64,000 nucleotides of DNA from Ailurus styani. Its lineage: Eukaryota; Chordata; Mammalia; Carnivora; Ailuridae. This document shows, in pieces, positions 11,381-22,602 of this stretch. Location: assembly GCA_002007465.1 (NCBI GenBank), contig LNAC01000065.1, positions 2,633,804 to 2,697,803 of the forward strand. The letters are read 5' to 3'. A program made the translations under genes and the position numbers. Numbering within the stretch: position 1 is the stretch's first letter; the number at the start of each line of letters is the position of its first letter. The notes beneath the pieces were generated by a model. That model did not search any database, was not told where the DNA came from, and saw only the letters and a program-made list of their open reading frames with translations.

Positions 11381-11660
11381 TTTTTTATTTTTATTTTTTA
11401 AAAGATTTTATTTATTTNNNNNNNNNNNNNNNNNNNNNNNNNNNNNNNNNNNNNNNNNNNNNNNNNNNNNNNNNNNNNNNNNNNNNNNNNNNNNNNNNNN
11501 NNNNNNNNNNNNNNNNNNNNNNNNNNNNNNNNNNNNNNNNNNNNNNNNNNNNNNNNNNNNNNCCGAGCAGGGAACCCGATGCAGGCCTCGATCCCGGGAC
11601 CCTGAGATCATGACTTGAGCCGAAGGCAGAGTCTTAACCCACTGAGCCACCCAGGCGCCC
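11381..11660 (-). mobile_element. CAN-SINE containing a 145-base assembly gap
   Basis: The tail complement (aaagattttatttattt) and the head half (gcctcgatcccgggaccctg ... actgagccacccaggcgccc) are present with Ns between them. A perfect 15-bp target-site duplication (tagatatggctttta) at 11366-11380 and 11661-11675 shows both halves belong to one insertion. Sibling copies are about 190-200 bp, so the 280-bp span suggests the N length is nominal or overestimated. Confidence 0.95.
11418..11562. other. Assembly gap (145 N)
   Basis: A run of 145 undetermined bases inside a CAN-SINE. The missing part corresponds to the (ga)n/CT-rich body of the SINE. Confidence 0.99.
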
Positions 11661-11675
11661 TAGATATGGCTTTTA

Positions 11676-12499
11676 AATGTGGCCATTAATAAACCATGTA
11701 TTTCTCTCTCTCAGGAGAGAAGAAAATCATTTTGGAAAACCTACCAGGGCTGGAGGTGTTTACATCACCGGTTTCATTTAAATGTCTTATTTCCAATATT
11801 AAAAGTATGGTATTTCAGCTCTGAAGTGATGGGTTCAGGCTGCTGAGGACACTGAATAAAGGAGCGTGATATCTAACTTGAGCAACAGTTAAGTGATAAT
11901 TTATAGAAATGCTCTCTACTGGCTTCCAGAGTAATGAAGTCAAAAACATTGACCATTAAAACAAACAAACAGACAAACAAACAAAAACCCGAGCCCCCTT
12001 CCCTTTGAAAGTCAGAGTATTTGGGTGAGTGGAAACACCAGAGATTCACTGTCCATTCTTTACAAGGCACACTGAACAACTCTATATTTGGTGGCAACAA
12101 TTTGGTTTGATATGCAATTTTTAAAATGTTAAATCAAGATCATGGCTTAAAATGCCATCTATATGCCGATGGTTCTCACAAAAAGAAAATTGCAGGTCTA
12201 GCCTGCTGGTCTCAGAGGAGGATGGGAGGTGCAGGAGGCCAGTCCCTCAGTGGGCCTGAAATTGCCCCAGTAGTACCCCGGCTGGATTAGTGGAGCCCAA
12301 ATGCCTCACAGACATACGAGCTGAATAAATGCTTACTGCCTGTGGTGCTGAGATTTTGTAGTTGTTCGTTATGTAGCAATAGCTGCCAAAAATACCTTCT
12401 TTCTAACATTACCTCCCTAGAATCTATTTTTGACACAGAAGGTGCAACGACCCTTTTAGAAGCCAGATTTTGTCAGTTCTTTTCCGGATAAGACTAGAA
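11676..12499. other. Unique sequence, no gene recognised
   Basis: Only a short (CAAA)n-like run near 11960-11987 stands out. No coding or RNA feature is supported. Confidence 0.5.
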
Positions 12500-12852
12500 C
12501 TTTCTTCCCACAGATATCCCCATGGTTTACTCCCTCACCTTTGTCAAGTCTTTGCTCAAATGCCACCTTCTCACAGAGGCCTACTCTGATCATCCTGTTT
12601 GAAGTTCCAACCTCCACACTACTCTTCACCATATATTCCCAACCTCCCTTACCCGGCTCACTTGCCCTCTCCTATAGTGTATCACTTTATAATATATATA
12701 CATTTCATTGTTAAAGTCCGTCTTTCTCTGCTAGAATGTAAGCTTTACGAGGGCAGGAAATATTTATTGTTCTTTTTTACTCATGTACCCTAAGTACCTG
12801 GAACAGTGCCTGATATATTGTAGATCCTCATGAAATATTTGTTGAATAAAGG
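12500..12852 (+). repeat. L2 LINE 3' end
   Basis: Good sense match to the L2 3' end. The order is ccctcacctttgtcaagtc, caaatgccaccttctcacag, a gaatgtaagctttacgaggg segment, tacctggaacagtgcctgat and gaaatatttgttgaataaa. Confidence 0.88.
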
Positions 12853-14111
12853 TCAAGATGTACATTCGTGACCACTGAGGTTCTGTGTGGATGGACATTT
12901 TTTTTTTTTTTTTGCCCAGCAAAGGGTTGGGTACCTAACAGTATTTTATCAGTATGATCCTAACACGCCCTTTCTAGTCTACCTGATTTGGCATAAAACA
13001 ATCATTGTCAAAATGGAAAGTCTTTTCTGCAGCAAGTTGTTTCAATAACAAAGAAAATGAAAAGTTATAAGGTATTTTTTATTTCACTTATTTATCTAAC
13101 ATAAGCCAAGAACTGATTTATACTCTATTCATTGGTTGTATTGTCTAACTGAAAAGTGAAGATACCAACTAGCAAACTTACTTGATCACAAAGACTTTTC
13201 ACCTCGAAAATTGTGTGCTAAAGTTTACTGTTGTTTTCCCTATAAGCATATTTATGATGAAACTGGTTTAACAAACCTTTTGACGTAAGTATGGCCTGAC
13301 CCATTTGGCTGTTAGACACACAACTTTGAATGATGTGTCCATGGCTTATGACTCTTCTCCAACTTTGGACCAAAACAGTCCATTTTGTACTGGAAAAGTT
13401 CTAGAAAGTTCAACGGTTTTACTAGAGAAAAGAAGACCTCTTTGAGCTCTGAAGATGAAGGTAAGGCTTTCTACCAAACTCTGACAAGTTTTACACCACA
13501 AGATGTCTTGAGGTGGGGCGGGGTGGCGGGGTGAGGAGATGGTTGAGGAGTTTCAGATCCTCTTGCTCTGTGTCATCCTTGCGGACTCACCCACCTGGCC
13601 AGCCACGGGAGCCACAGTCCATGTTCTCACTCGAGTCTTGTTTGCTACCTATGTGTACGTATACTGTTTTGAATCATAGTATTCCATTACTATGTCTGTC
13701 TCTAATGCGCCACTGAACTACTTCTGAATCACTGATCCATTTTTACGAATTGTGATGACATGATACTAACAACTAAAAATGCATATTTCACCAATGTAAA
13801 GATTGATTCCCAAAGGAGAAAATACGTTAATTAAAATGAGCTTCATCCTGTTAACTGAAGAGTAGTGAACTAAAGAGTTGCTGGAGCAAACTGACCAATG
13901 CTATCCTTCTAAGTCATGGACGGACTTTAAAAGTAGAGGGATTTTTGTGAAAATCACAGTTCATATCATATTTAAAATGAGTGGCCTGGCTGTGAACCAA
14001 ATGGTTCTGTCACTTTATTTCGAAAACCACCAACCTGCCTGCAGACCCCTTGACAGATAGTTAAAGACCACCTGTTAACCAGATGCCAAGCCTGAGAAAT
14101 ATGGTTCTGGC
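12853..14111. other. Unique sequence, no gene recognised
   Basis: AT-rich sequence with a T-run near 12898-12913. The frames at 13513-13716 and 13878-14060 have no support as exons. Confidence 0.5.
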
Positions 14112-14280
14112 CTTAGCTGCTCCAAGTGTGGTCCCGGGACCAGCAGGTCAGCATCACCTGACAGCTGTCTGGAAACACAGAACCTCAGGTCCTGCCCCTG
14201 ACCTTCGGAATCAGAATCCGTGTCTTAATAAGGTCCTCATGGCATTCCAATGCACATTAAAGTCCGAGAAGCTATTCTAT
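14112..14280 (-). repeat. MER5A hAT element (antisense)
   Basis: It reads as the reverse complement of MER5A: gctccaagtgtggtcccggg, accagcaggtcagcatcacc, tcggaatcagaatccgtg, then a gcacattaaagtccgagaagc end. Confidence 0.85.
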
Positions 14281-15379
14281 ACCTCTTTTTCTAAGGTGGG
14301 TACCAGGAGGGGGTACTTACTCTCTTAATAAAGAAGAACAGCATCGCAGGCTTTCAAAATGTCAATTCACACCAACTCAATTAGCAATTGAAGAGTAGAA
14401 AAGCCCTCTTCCGAATGTGCCCTTTGGCCTTGGCTGTGGGGATCAAGTCAGGCTGAAGACCCTGGGCTCAGAGGACTCAGGAAGAGCTTTTTACCTCCTC
14501 CTTAATTGCCTAGAAGAATTTACATAGCTCCCCTCCCCCAGAGGTATCTCTGGAGATAACTTTTTACGTCACAATGACTTATCTGCATAACATAGGACAG
14601 TTCACCAACATTTGCTCTTCCCATCTTTCTGTGAATCTTCTTCCTCCCCTTTGAAGCCCCGGATCTACCCCCTTCTCCTGAGTTTAGGATGCTCTGTCAG
14701 CCTAGATTACCTGACTGCCGGGGAGTCTCATATTTTTATGGCGCTCCTGTATGTACAGAATTTGTTTTTCTCTTGTTCATCTGTCTCATGTCACTTTAAT
14801 TATTAGATCAGCCACAAGAACCTAGAAGGGAAAAATGGAAACGTTTTTCGCCCCAGGCAGTCCCTGACTGAGTCCTAAATCACCTCTTCATTTCTGGCAG
14901 GCCCAGCCTGCGGAGGTGGGGTGGGGTGGGGGGAACAGGGCTAGCTCTTGGTCAAGGTTTCACCAGGAGAAGGATACTCTTGGAGACCCATAGCCAAGGT
15001 TGACGGAGCCAAGGTTGGGCCAGATTCTGACGCAGTCCTCATCTTTGGATCCAGTGTTATGAAAAGGAGCAATTTGAAGTGATTTGGCAGATGATGGTGT
15101 GTGGTCACAGGGGCTCGAAGGGAGCAGTTATTTTTTCCTCTTTTGTTCAGGCAGCAGCTGTGGTTCCCTATAAATGATATCCCAAATGTGTTGTATGCTA
15201 GGGATTTAGAACTTGATGATTTGCAGGTTTTGTGAGTTGGTGGTGCTTTTCTAGCTGGACAGTGGTCTCAGCGATGCCTGTAGTTATGGCCGGAGGATTG
15301 TGAATTTGCTTCCTCAGCACCTCTCAATTAGTTGTGGCCAACGTGCTCCTTACTGCTCCAGCAAGTGTGATACCACCGG
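14281..15379. other. Unique sequence with one G-quadruplex-like tract
   Basis: No gene recognised. G-runs at 14918-14940 (4, 4, 6 and 3 G with short loops) form a G-quadruplex motif on the plus strand. Confidence 0.5.
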
Positions 15380-15910
15380 ACAGGCCCTAAGCCCTCGGCC
15401 GTCACAGCTTGCTCCTGTTCATTCTTCTTTTTCCTTAGATCGTCCTCCCCACATTTCCAGCTTTTGCAGCCCATCCGGACCCTCACTTCCTCTAGGAAGA
15501 CTTCCATGACTTTCTGCCCCGGATCATGTCTCTCCTTCCTAGAAAGTCCTTGTAATCTAGTGGTTCTCAACCTTGGCTGCACCTCAGAATCATCTGGGAA
15601 GCTTTAAGAGATCTCTCTGCTCAGGCCAGAGCCCAGACCAAGGAAGGCAGAATCATAGGGGTTGAGACCCGGGCTTCAGTAGACTGTGAGCTCTCCCAGT
15701 GAGTCCAGGGCTAAGCCAGGTGGAAGAGCAGCACCATAATCCTTTTCCTTTCCAGATTCCTCTTCAGCCAAACTCTGCTATGGATCGCACGAGAGAACAC
15801 TGTTTTCCCTTTATCCTCGTGCCCAGACTATAAGCTCCCAGAAATCAGGGGCAGAGTTTGCTTACATCTGTGTCCCTCGATAGCATCTAGCATGTAGCTC
15901 AGGGAACTTG
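15380..15910 (+). repeat. L2 LINE fragments flanking a MER5A insertion
   Basis: L2-like text occurs at about 15380-15553 (aggaagacttccatgacttt) and again at about 15790-15910 (tgcccagactataagctccc, gatagcatctagcatgtagc). A MER5-type element lies between the two parts. The boundaries are approximate. Confidence 0.65.
15559..15690 (+). repeat. MER5A-like hAT element
   Basis: It starts gtggttctcaaccttggctg, continues cctcagaatcatctgggaag and ends in degenerate MER5 sequence (gggcttcagtagactg). It apparently inserted in an older L2. Confidence 0.75.
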
Positions 15911-16204
15911 CACAGTGGTTCCCCTACCGATCACTCACCCCGCTGTGCGGCCCCCTTGGGCTGCTGACCCTGATCAGAGGGATGACTGTGGCTCTTATTG
16001 CTACGTAGCATCACTTCTGTTTCTGGATTCAGGGATTAGAGGTAGGGAAGTCCGATATATATATATATGTGTTGACATATGTCAAAAGCTCTGGTATTCC
16101 AGGACTGTCATCCATTAAGCAAAGAATTGTGTTCTGCTAGAAAAATGTGTGCTTAAAGGTATAGAGGACTATAGACTTCTTTTTGTCTATTTAGGAACTG
16201 TTCG

Positions 16205-16700
16205 TTTGAATGATCTTTGCTGCATACAAATTACTGCAAAATCTAGTAGTGTAAAACCACAGTAAACATTTACTCACATAGTTCCTGTGGATCAGGAATC
16301 TGAGAGGGGCTTCACTGGGTGGTTCTGGCTTAGGCTTTCTTATTGTCAAATTGCAGTTGCAGTCAAATTGTCAACTGGGACGATGGTCATAGGAAGGCAG
16401 GAAGGAGGTGAAGGATTCACCTCCAAGGTGGCTCATTCACGTGACGGACAAGTTGGTGCTGATTGTTGGCAAGAGGGCTCAGTTCTTTGCCATGGGACTG
16501 CTTGAGTGTCTCTACAACAGGGTGACTCATTTCCCCTCGGAGTGATCCAAGACTGCAAGGCACAAGGGGAAACATCTTTTATAATTATGTACTGTATCTC
16601 CACAGTATCATATTGGCTACACAGGTCAACACGAGAGGGGGCAACAAAAAGGACTTGGCTTTTCTTTACTGGAGGAACTGTCATTGAAATGATTTTGCCT
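16205..16700 (-). repeat. MLT1-like MaLR LTR (antisense)
   Basis: The sequence follows an antisense MaLR/MLT1-type LTR. It has tgctgcatacaaattactgc, agtgtaaaaccacagtaaac, a gttcctgtggatcaggaatc segment, a gggtggttctggcttaggc segment, tgttggcaagagggctcag and ttctttgccatgggactgc. The 175-aa minus frame at 16433-16960 lies largely in it and is not a gene. Confidence 0.7.
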
Positions 16701-16990
16701 GATCCTCTATAGGATGGACATGTGATGTAGCCTGGCCAACTTGATAACTTTGTCCCTTGGGTGAATATTATTGGTGTAAATGTGGACACGTGGTGGACAC
16801 AAACTAGGCCAACCACTGTCATTCCTAAGATTTTGCTATAGCAATCAAGAGGAAAATGTCTTCTTGGTTTGGGGATTATTGGCTGCAGGAATAATGGAAG
16901 TCCAGGTCTGCTGGTGGATAACTTTGCAACTGTTGGGTGGGCCCAGAGAGAACAAGGCAAAAACAGAGAAGAGCAGTGTGTGTTGGGGGT

Positions 16991-17045
16991 GGGGGAGAGG
17001 CAGAGAGAGAGAGAGAGGGAGAGGGAGAGAGGGAGAAAGGAAGAT
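16991..17045. repeat. (GA)n-rich purine tract
   Basis: A purine-only run of imperfect GAGA and GGGA units. It abuts the 3' side of the LTR to its right and is a simple repeat. Confidence 0.9.
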
Positions 17046-17055
17046 GAGAAGTATT

Positions 17056-17590
17056 GATACGGGAGAGTGAGGATCTTGTCTCACGGAGTCAAAGAATGAA
17101 TCTCACGGACAAAGGAGATTGCGTAAAGTGATAGAAGTTTATTAAGCAAGGATGCAGAAAAAACTCTTAGGAGTGAGAGGGGTCCTGACAGGTTTGCCAC
17201 TGAGGGCTTTTAGGGATAGTCTTTTATAGAAAGCTAACAAGGGAACTTAATTCTTTTTAACATCTCCATGGATAGTACCATAGAGTAAGGACTGGTGATA
17301 ATTACACCTCCAGTGGCTTACTTTCTTTTTAAGGTCCAGTAATTCTCAGTTGGTCACAAGTAGCAGGTTTAACAAGACCCCACCTTTGACACCTAGGACA
17401 GGATGGTCTGGTTTGTTCCCTCACCTCTGGTTTCCTTTCATCTTCCCCATTTTGAATTTTGTGAGCCTGATCCCATGGCCCCTACTGATCTCTCCCTACC
17501 TGGTCCCACCTGATCTGGTTTGTGCCCTTATAATCAGCCGCATCAGAACTAACTTTGAATCCTGGAGTTCTAAGTTATACAAGTGAAGCC
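17056..17590 (-). repeat. ERV LTR (antisense), family not named
   Basis: Read on the minus strand, the segment has a TATA-like box (tataaaagactatccc, about 17218-17233) followed about 75 bp later by an AATAAA polyadenylation signal (cttgcttaataaacttc, about 17139-17155). A U5-like stretch with gtgagacaagatcctcactc comes next. This order is that of a retroviral LTR. I could not find matching target-site duplications, so the ends are estimates, especially the right one. Confidence 0.7.
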
Positions 17591-17859
17591 TTCTTTCTTC
17601 AGCTACATTGATCTAGATTTTTACATCTTGGTACCAAATCAGTCTCGATTAATCCAGGGCCTGAAATCCCGGGGCCTTCCAGCTCCCTTTCCCAGCAGTT
17701 CACACTGCTGTGTGTGTGATTATTCGCTAGTCTCTGGTCTCTCCACTGTGAACCCCTAGGAAGCTGTGAAGTTTCCTGTCCCCAGTGCTGGGGCATCAAG
17801 GGTTCCTTGTGCATATTGACAGACTTGTGCTAATTTTGCCTGCAGTCTGGTGTAGGGGA

Positions 17860-18068
17860 AATCATCATGATCTTTGGAGTGATATAAAGCTATACAGCTA
17901 TACAGCTCTGGGTTCAAAACTCTCCTCTGCCATTAATCAACTGTGTGATCTTAGGCCAAGGGCTTAGCTGTCTCCCAGCTCCATGCACAGAAAGCAGGGC
18001 TTGAAATGTGAAGTTTTCCGGGCTGTCGTGAGGATGAAATGAGATATCACAGCTGGAAAAGTGAGGCA
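17860..18068 (+). repeat. MIR SINE
   Basis: The sense MIR order is clear: gatctttggagtgatataaag, ctctgggttcaaaactctcc, attaatcaactgtgtgatctt, and a cgtgaggatgaaatgagata segment. Confidence 0.85.
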
Positions 18069-20100
18069 CCTATCAAAGGGTCACTTATTCCTTTTTCTTT
18101 CTAGACTTAGTGCCAGGTACATTAGAGCTCTACCTAGCCAGGATTTAATTCAGTTCAGTTCTGTGAAATTAGCATATCCTGAATGCTTCTATCTGCAAGA
18201 TGCTGAGTGGGCAATGGACTTTCAGGGAGGTAATTTTGCTTAACTGAGGGTTGGTGAATTTCATGGTGGGACTGCATTGCCTTAGGCCCTGTACTGAAGT
18301 AGAGGGTATTTGAAGCTGATCTCTGGCAATAAATCCTTGCAGAGGCACTCCCCTTCCGCTGACCGGTTGTAGGGGAGGGGGAGCCTTAGAGAGGATGCTG
18401 TCATGCAGAGAAGCTGACAACTGTAGTGCGGTTCAGATGGTCCACTCCCCCTCCTTTACCTACCCGCTGGCTTGTTGGAGCTCCCCTCCTCAGCACTCCT
18501 GGCTAAAAGGAATCAGTCTGTGTGATGAGGTGAGCCAACTTGTCTTTGAATTGTTGTGCTTCCTGGACTCTATCATTGCTCAACTCTTCCATCTTTATTT
18601 ATGCCATTAATGATGGGACATTAGCAATTCCTAACCTTGATCACCAGCAGTACCTTGTAAGGGTTTAATAAGTGTTTGTCAAACTCAGTGAATGACAGGC
18701 TGATGGACAATATTTGGGAGATGTATGGAACCTTCCATAGGTAAGCTTCTCACTCCTTGCAATCTCAAAGACACCTAGCCAAACAGCTGCTCGGCTTGGA
18801 ATAACAAACGCCTGAGAAGTTTCTTCACTAATCTCACAAGTACTTCAAGATTTTACTTCAGGGCCATCCTGTGAACCGTAGTTATCCTTGAACTGTGCTA
18901 CAGATGGAGAAGGGTAGGAGTAAATCAGAATATAGCATGCAGCGTGTGTTTTCGAAACAAATCCCTGAAGTGCTCCTTTCAAAAACATTTGAATTCAGCA
19001 AATAATCTACCTGTTTCCTTAATTTTGTGTGAGCATTCCTCTTACAACCTTTGTCCTTCTGTTCCAGTCTAGAAGGAGATGGGGAGGAGGGAGGGGAGAG
19101 AGCAGATGAGGGAAGAAAAATCTCAACCCAGGGCGGGCCTTCAGAATGCGCAAGTCTGGAACTCTCTGGTATGAACTGAAACTACAATTCAAAGGCGGAA
19201 TTTCACCTTCTTCCCAGAAGCCTCCGTTCTGCTCTTAGGGCCTTTCAGCTGATTCAATCAGGCACGCCCAGGTTATGTAACATAATCTCCTTTACTTAAA
19301 GTCCACCAATTATGGATGTTAATGACACCTACAAAATATGCATAGCAGCACCTAGATTAGTGCTTGACTAAATCCCTGGGGATTCTATCCTAGCCTAGTT
19401 GACAAGTGAACTGTGTTGGCCATCACAGTTGAGGAAAGGCAGTTGTATAAGGTCACAAGCACAGTAACAGCAGAAATGAGTATTTTTCTGTATCTAACCC
19501 TTGTCACAAGGGAATGCCAGATCTCCATGTAGGGGGTTCTCCAGGGGTTGTCTCCCAGGTGCATACTCTGTCCATCCGTTGGATTTCGCACTCCCCAGTT
19601 CTCTGTCCTGTTCCCGCTTTCTTTTTCTTGTCAGCGGTTCTCCCCAAGGTTTGAATGAAAAACATCTGTGGTGCCTTTGAAGATAAATATGCATATCCAT
19701 GCAAAGATTCTGGCATGGTCCTTTTGTGGGGAGGGCATACCGGAATTTCTTTGTCCGAGTTAGAGAAACATGAGGAAGTTCATGTGGTATTTGAAAAACT
19801 CTTGGTGAAGCTGTGATGCACATCTCATCCCTCCAAATGGACATCTCCAGGCTAGACCTTACCCTTAAACTTCAGATCCATGTAAATAACATCTGGGTAT
19901 ATCCATGCAGCTCTCCATAAAAACCCCAGGCTCGGCATGTCCAGAGCTGAATTTGTTGGCCTTTCCCCAAATCTGTTCCTCTTCCCAGTACCCTCAGTGA
20001 ATTGGAACCATCAATCCGCTATCATTTAAGCCTTTGGATAAACCAAAGACTCTCTTGATTCAGCCCTTGTAATTTCACTCCCCTCTTGGTTATCAGTCTG
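18069..20100. other. Mostly unique sequence, possible L2 fragment
   Basis: A weak sense L2-like end is visible near 18500-18710 (ttaataagtgtttgtcaaac). Otherwise I recognise nothing. The overlapping minus frames at 19385-19844 have no splice or family support. Confidence 0.45.
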
Positions 20101-20109
20101 TTGTAGATC

Positions 20110-21730
20110 ATTCCAGACTGTTTTTTCACTAGCAATTTATCTTGGAAATATTTCCATGTGAGTGCGTGCATATGGACCCATTCCACACAGAGTGTGGTTG
20201 CAGCAGATAATTCCCTAGTGTGAGAGTATTGTGGCTAACTCTTCTGCTTTCAAGGGTATCTTCCTCCCCAATATTTAAGTAAACAGTGTCACAGTGAATA
20301 TCCCTTTGTGGGCTTCCTTATGCATAGATGCCAAGTACTTCTTTTCTACAGACTAGAACATCTGGATAGAAGATATACATGTTAGATTCTACATATTCCT
20401 TTCATATTTTTGTATTTGAAAGTATATTTTTTGTTTCTCATGTATTGATAAGAGTTCTTTGTCTATTTTGAAGACTAATCCTTAATCTGATACACGCACA
20501 CAAACACACAAAAGTATGTATGCATGTGTGTGCATGTATTTCTCCAAGTTTGTCTTAAAATTTTGTTTATTGTCTTTGTCATGAGAAATTTCAATTGGTC
20601 CTCACTACTTAGTGAATGACAGCCCATTTATTCTCAGCCCAAATTACAATGCCATTTTTTTTTAAAGATTTTATTTATTTATTTGACAGAGAGAGATCAC
20701 AAGTAGGCAGAGAGACAGGCAGAGAGAGGACGAAGCAGGCTCCTTGCTGAGCAGGGAGCCCGATGCGGGCCTCGATCCCAGGACCCTGAGATCATGACCT
20801 GAGCTGAAGGCAGAGGCTTTAACCCACTGAGCCGCCCAGGCACCCCCAATGCCATTTTTTAAATAAACTAAATTTCTAACTATATTCTTGAGTCTGCTTC
20901 TGTAACATGTAGTAGATTTTCATGATTTCTTATTTCTGGGTGAATACCACACAATTTTGGTTACCACAGCTTTATGGTATGTTTTGGTACCTTATAAAGA
21001 GTCTACTGCTTTTTAGCAGTCTGTCTTCTTCTACTAGTATTTGATGGATGGGACGGAATCCTATTTGTCTTTGAATTTTAAAGACCTTTTACATGGTTTG
21101 CGTCCATGTGTGTTGGGTGATGCAGAGGAGTAAACCTAGAAGGTACGGGCACTATTGAGGCTACACTTTATATTCTCAAGGTCTCAGAGATCATGGTGAA
21201 AATAACACATTTTCTGGGTTTTATTACACTTCCTATTGTAGTTCAGTACTTCAGTGAGTTATTTCATAGGACTCTTATTATTATTTAATTTGTTTTTGAA
21301 TAAATAATTCATCTATACTGTGCAAAACCCCAAGGGTACAGAAGTGATAAATTAAGTCTCCCCTCAGTTCTTAAGAGGCAATTATACTGCCAATTTCTTC
21401 TTTAATCTTCCAGAATGGCAGCATACCATGCACTCTGTTCTGCACCTTGCTATTTTTATTTAGCAATAGATCCTGGAGATCATTCTACATCAGGACACGT
21501 GATGCTGTGTCATGAGACAACTGTGGTGTGTTTTATTTAACCAGGAAGGCAATTAAAGGTGTTTCAGTAAATACTCTTTATATGTGTAATAGTCTCAAAT
21601 ATCTAGAATAAAAGTTCTGCACATGAAATTAATGGGTCAAAGGGTATTTGAATTTTTCAGCTTTGATTTAGATCATTAAATTGCTCTCCAAGAAGGTTTT
21701 AGAAACGTCATGAATGAAGACCTTCATGGC
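20110..21730 (+). repeat. Degraded L1M-type LINE sequence, split by a CAN-SINE
   Basis: Old L1 3'-region text appears in several places. Examples are cacagtgaatatccctttgtg near 20290, gagttctttgtctattttg near 20450, ttaccacagctttatggtat near 20960, taatgggtcaaagggtattt near 21630 and ttaaattgctctccaagaagg near 21676. The pieces may belong to more than one L1 insertion. No ORF remains. Confidence 0.65.
20661..20846 (-). mobile_element. CAN-SINE
   Basis: A complete antisense copy with a 14-bp perfect target-site duplication (caatgccatttttt) at 20647-20660 and 20847-20860. It splits an older L1M-like stretch. Confidence 0.97.
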
Positions 21731-21822
21731 ACTTGCCACCAGGCTTCTGACTTGCTCAGACATGTACTGAGTACTGGGGTACATTACAGAGGGTCTAGCT
21801 GGGCGCCTGACAGTGAGTGGAA

Positions 21823-21825
<3 letters not shown>

Positions 21826-21857
<32 letters not shown>
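21826..21857. repeat. (TG)16 microsatellite
   Basis: An uninterrupted TG run of 32 bases. Confidence 0.98.
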
Positions 21858-21858
<1 letters not shown>

Positions 21859-22564
21859 TGTACACATGATAAGAAGCTCAAGGAAAAACCATCAGTCAAT
21901 TAATTAATTATGGTCCTTTTTAAAGCTCTAATAATGAGGGCAAGCATTAGTGGCTTGAATAAAGCTTTGCCTTTATTATTCATTAGAAACTGGCAGTAAA
22001 TAATAGGTTTGAATTTCACAGTCCTCATGCTGCTAATCAAAGCACAAGATCTTAAGATCATAAATTATTATCCCTCACGACAGGAGCATAAAGGGCATTT
22101 GGTTTTATGAATTGCTAACTGGGACACTAGCTAGTCTGTCTCTGGGTCTTGGGCTGATTCAGAGGGAAGGAGGCTGGTGATCGTGTCTCGAAACCGGAGG
22201 ACGGTCTTACAGATTGAACAGGGCACGATCTCCTCAGACTCACGATATTTTACCTACCTGGAGTCAGGGGGATAAGTGGCCTGACCCAGATTAAACAACT
22301 CCTCGTTCCTCTTTTCGGTAATGGCTCATGATATTCAGCTGGAACAAGTGTTTTTCTAGGCAGGAAGGGGGTTTTCCTGTGGGCAAGAAGTTGCTTTTGC
22401 CGTGTCCTCTTAGTGAGTTGCTGCTGGCGTCAGATGGTGTGCCTTCCCCTCCCCACCCTTGTCGTTTCCATCTCATAGGTCATATTTTTCTCCCTTCTCT
22501 CCACTCCTGCCCTCACTAATGTTTGTCTGTTTTGAGAGGATCTTCTCTTTCCCTGGTGTGTCTT

Positions 22565-22567
<3 letters not shown>
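21858..22567. other. Unique sequence, no gene recognised
   Basis: No recognisable coding, RNA or named repeat signal. A small CpG-bearing patch lies near 22180-22250. Confidence 0.5.

Positions 22568-22599
<32 letters not shown>
22568..22599. repeat. (AC)16 microsatellite
   Basis: An uninterrupted AC run of 32 bases. The frames translating it (Thr/His or Val/Cys runs) are artefacts. Confidence 0.98.

Positions 22600-22602
<3 letters not shown>

Noticed and set aside
16433..16960. 175-codon minus-strand frame, the longest in the window
   Set aside because: It lies largely in an antisense MLT1-like LTR, with no domain or splice support.
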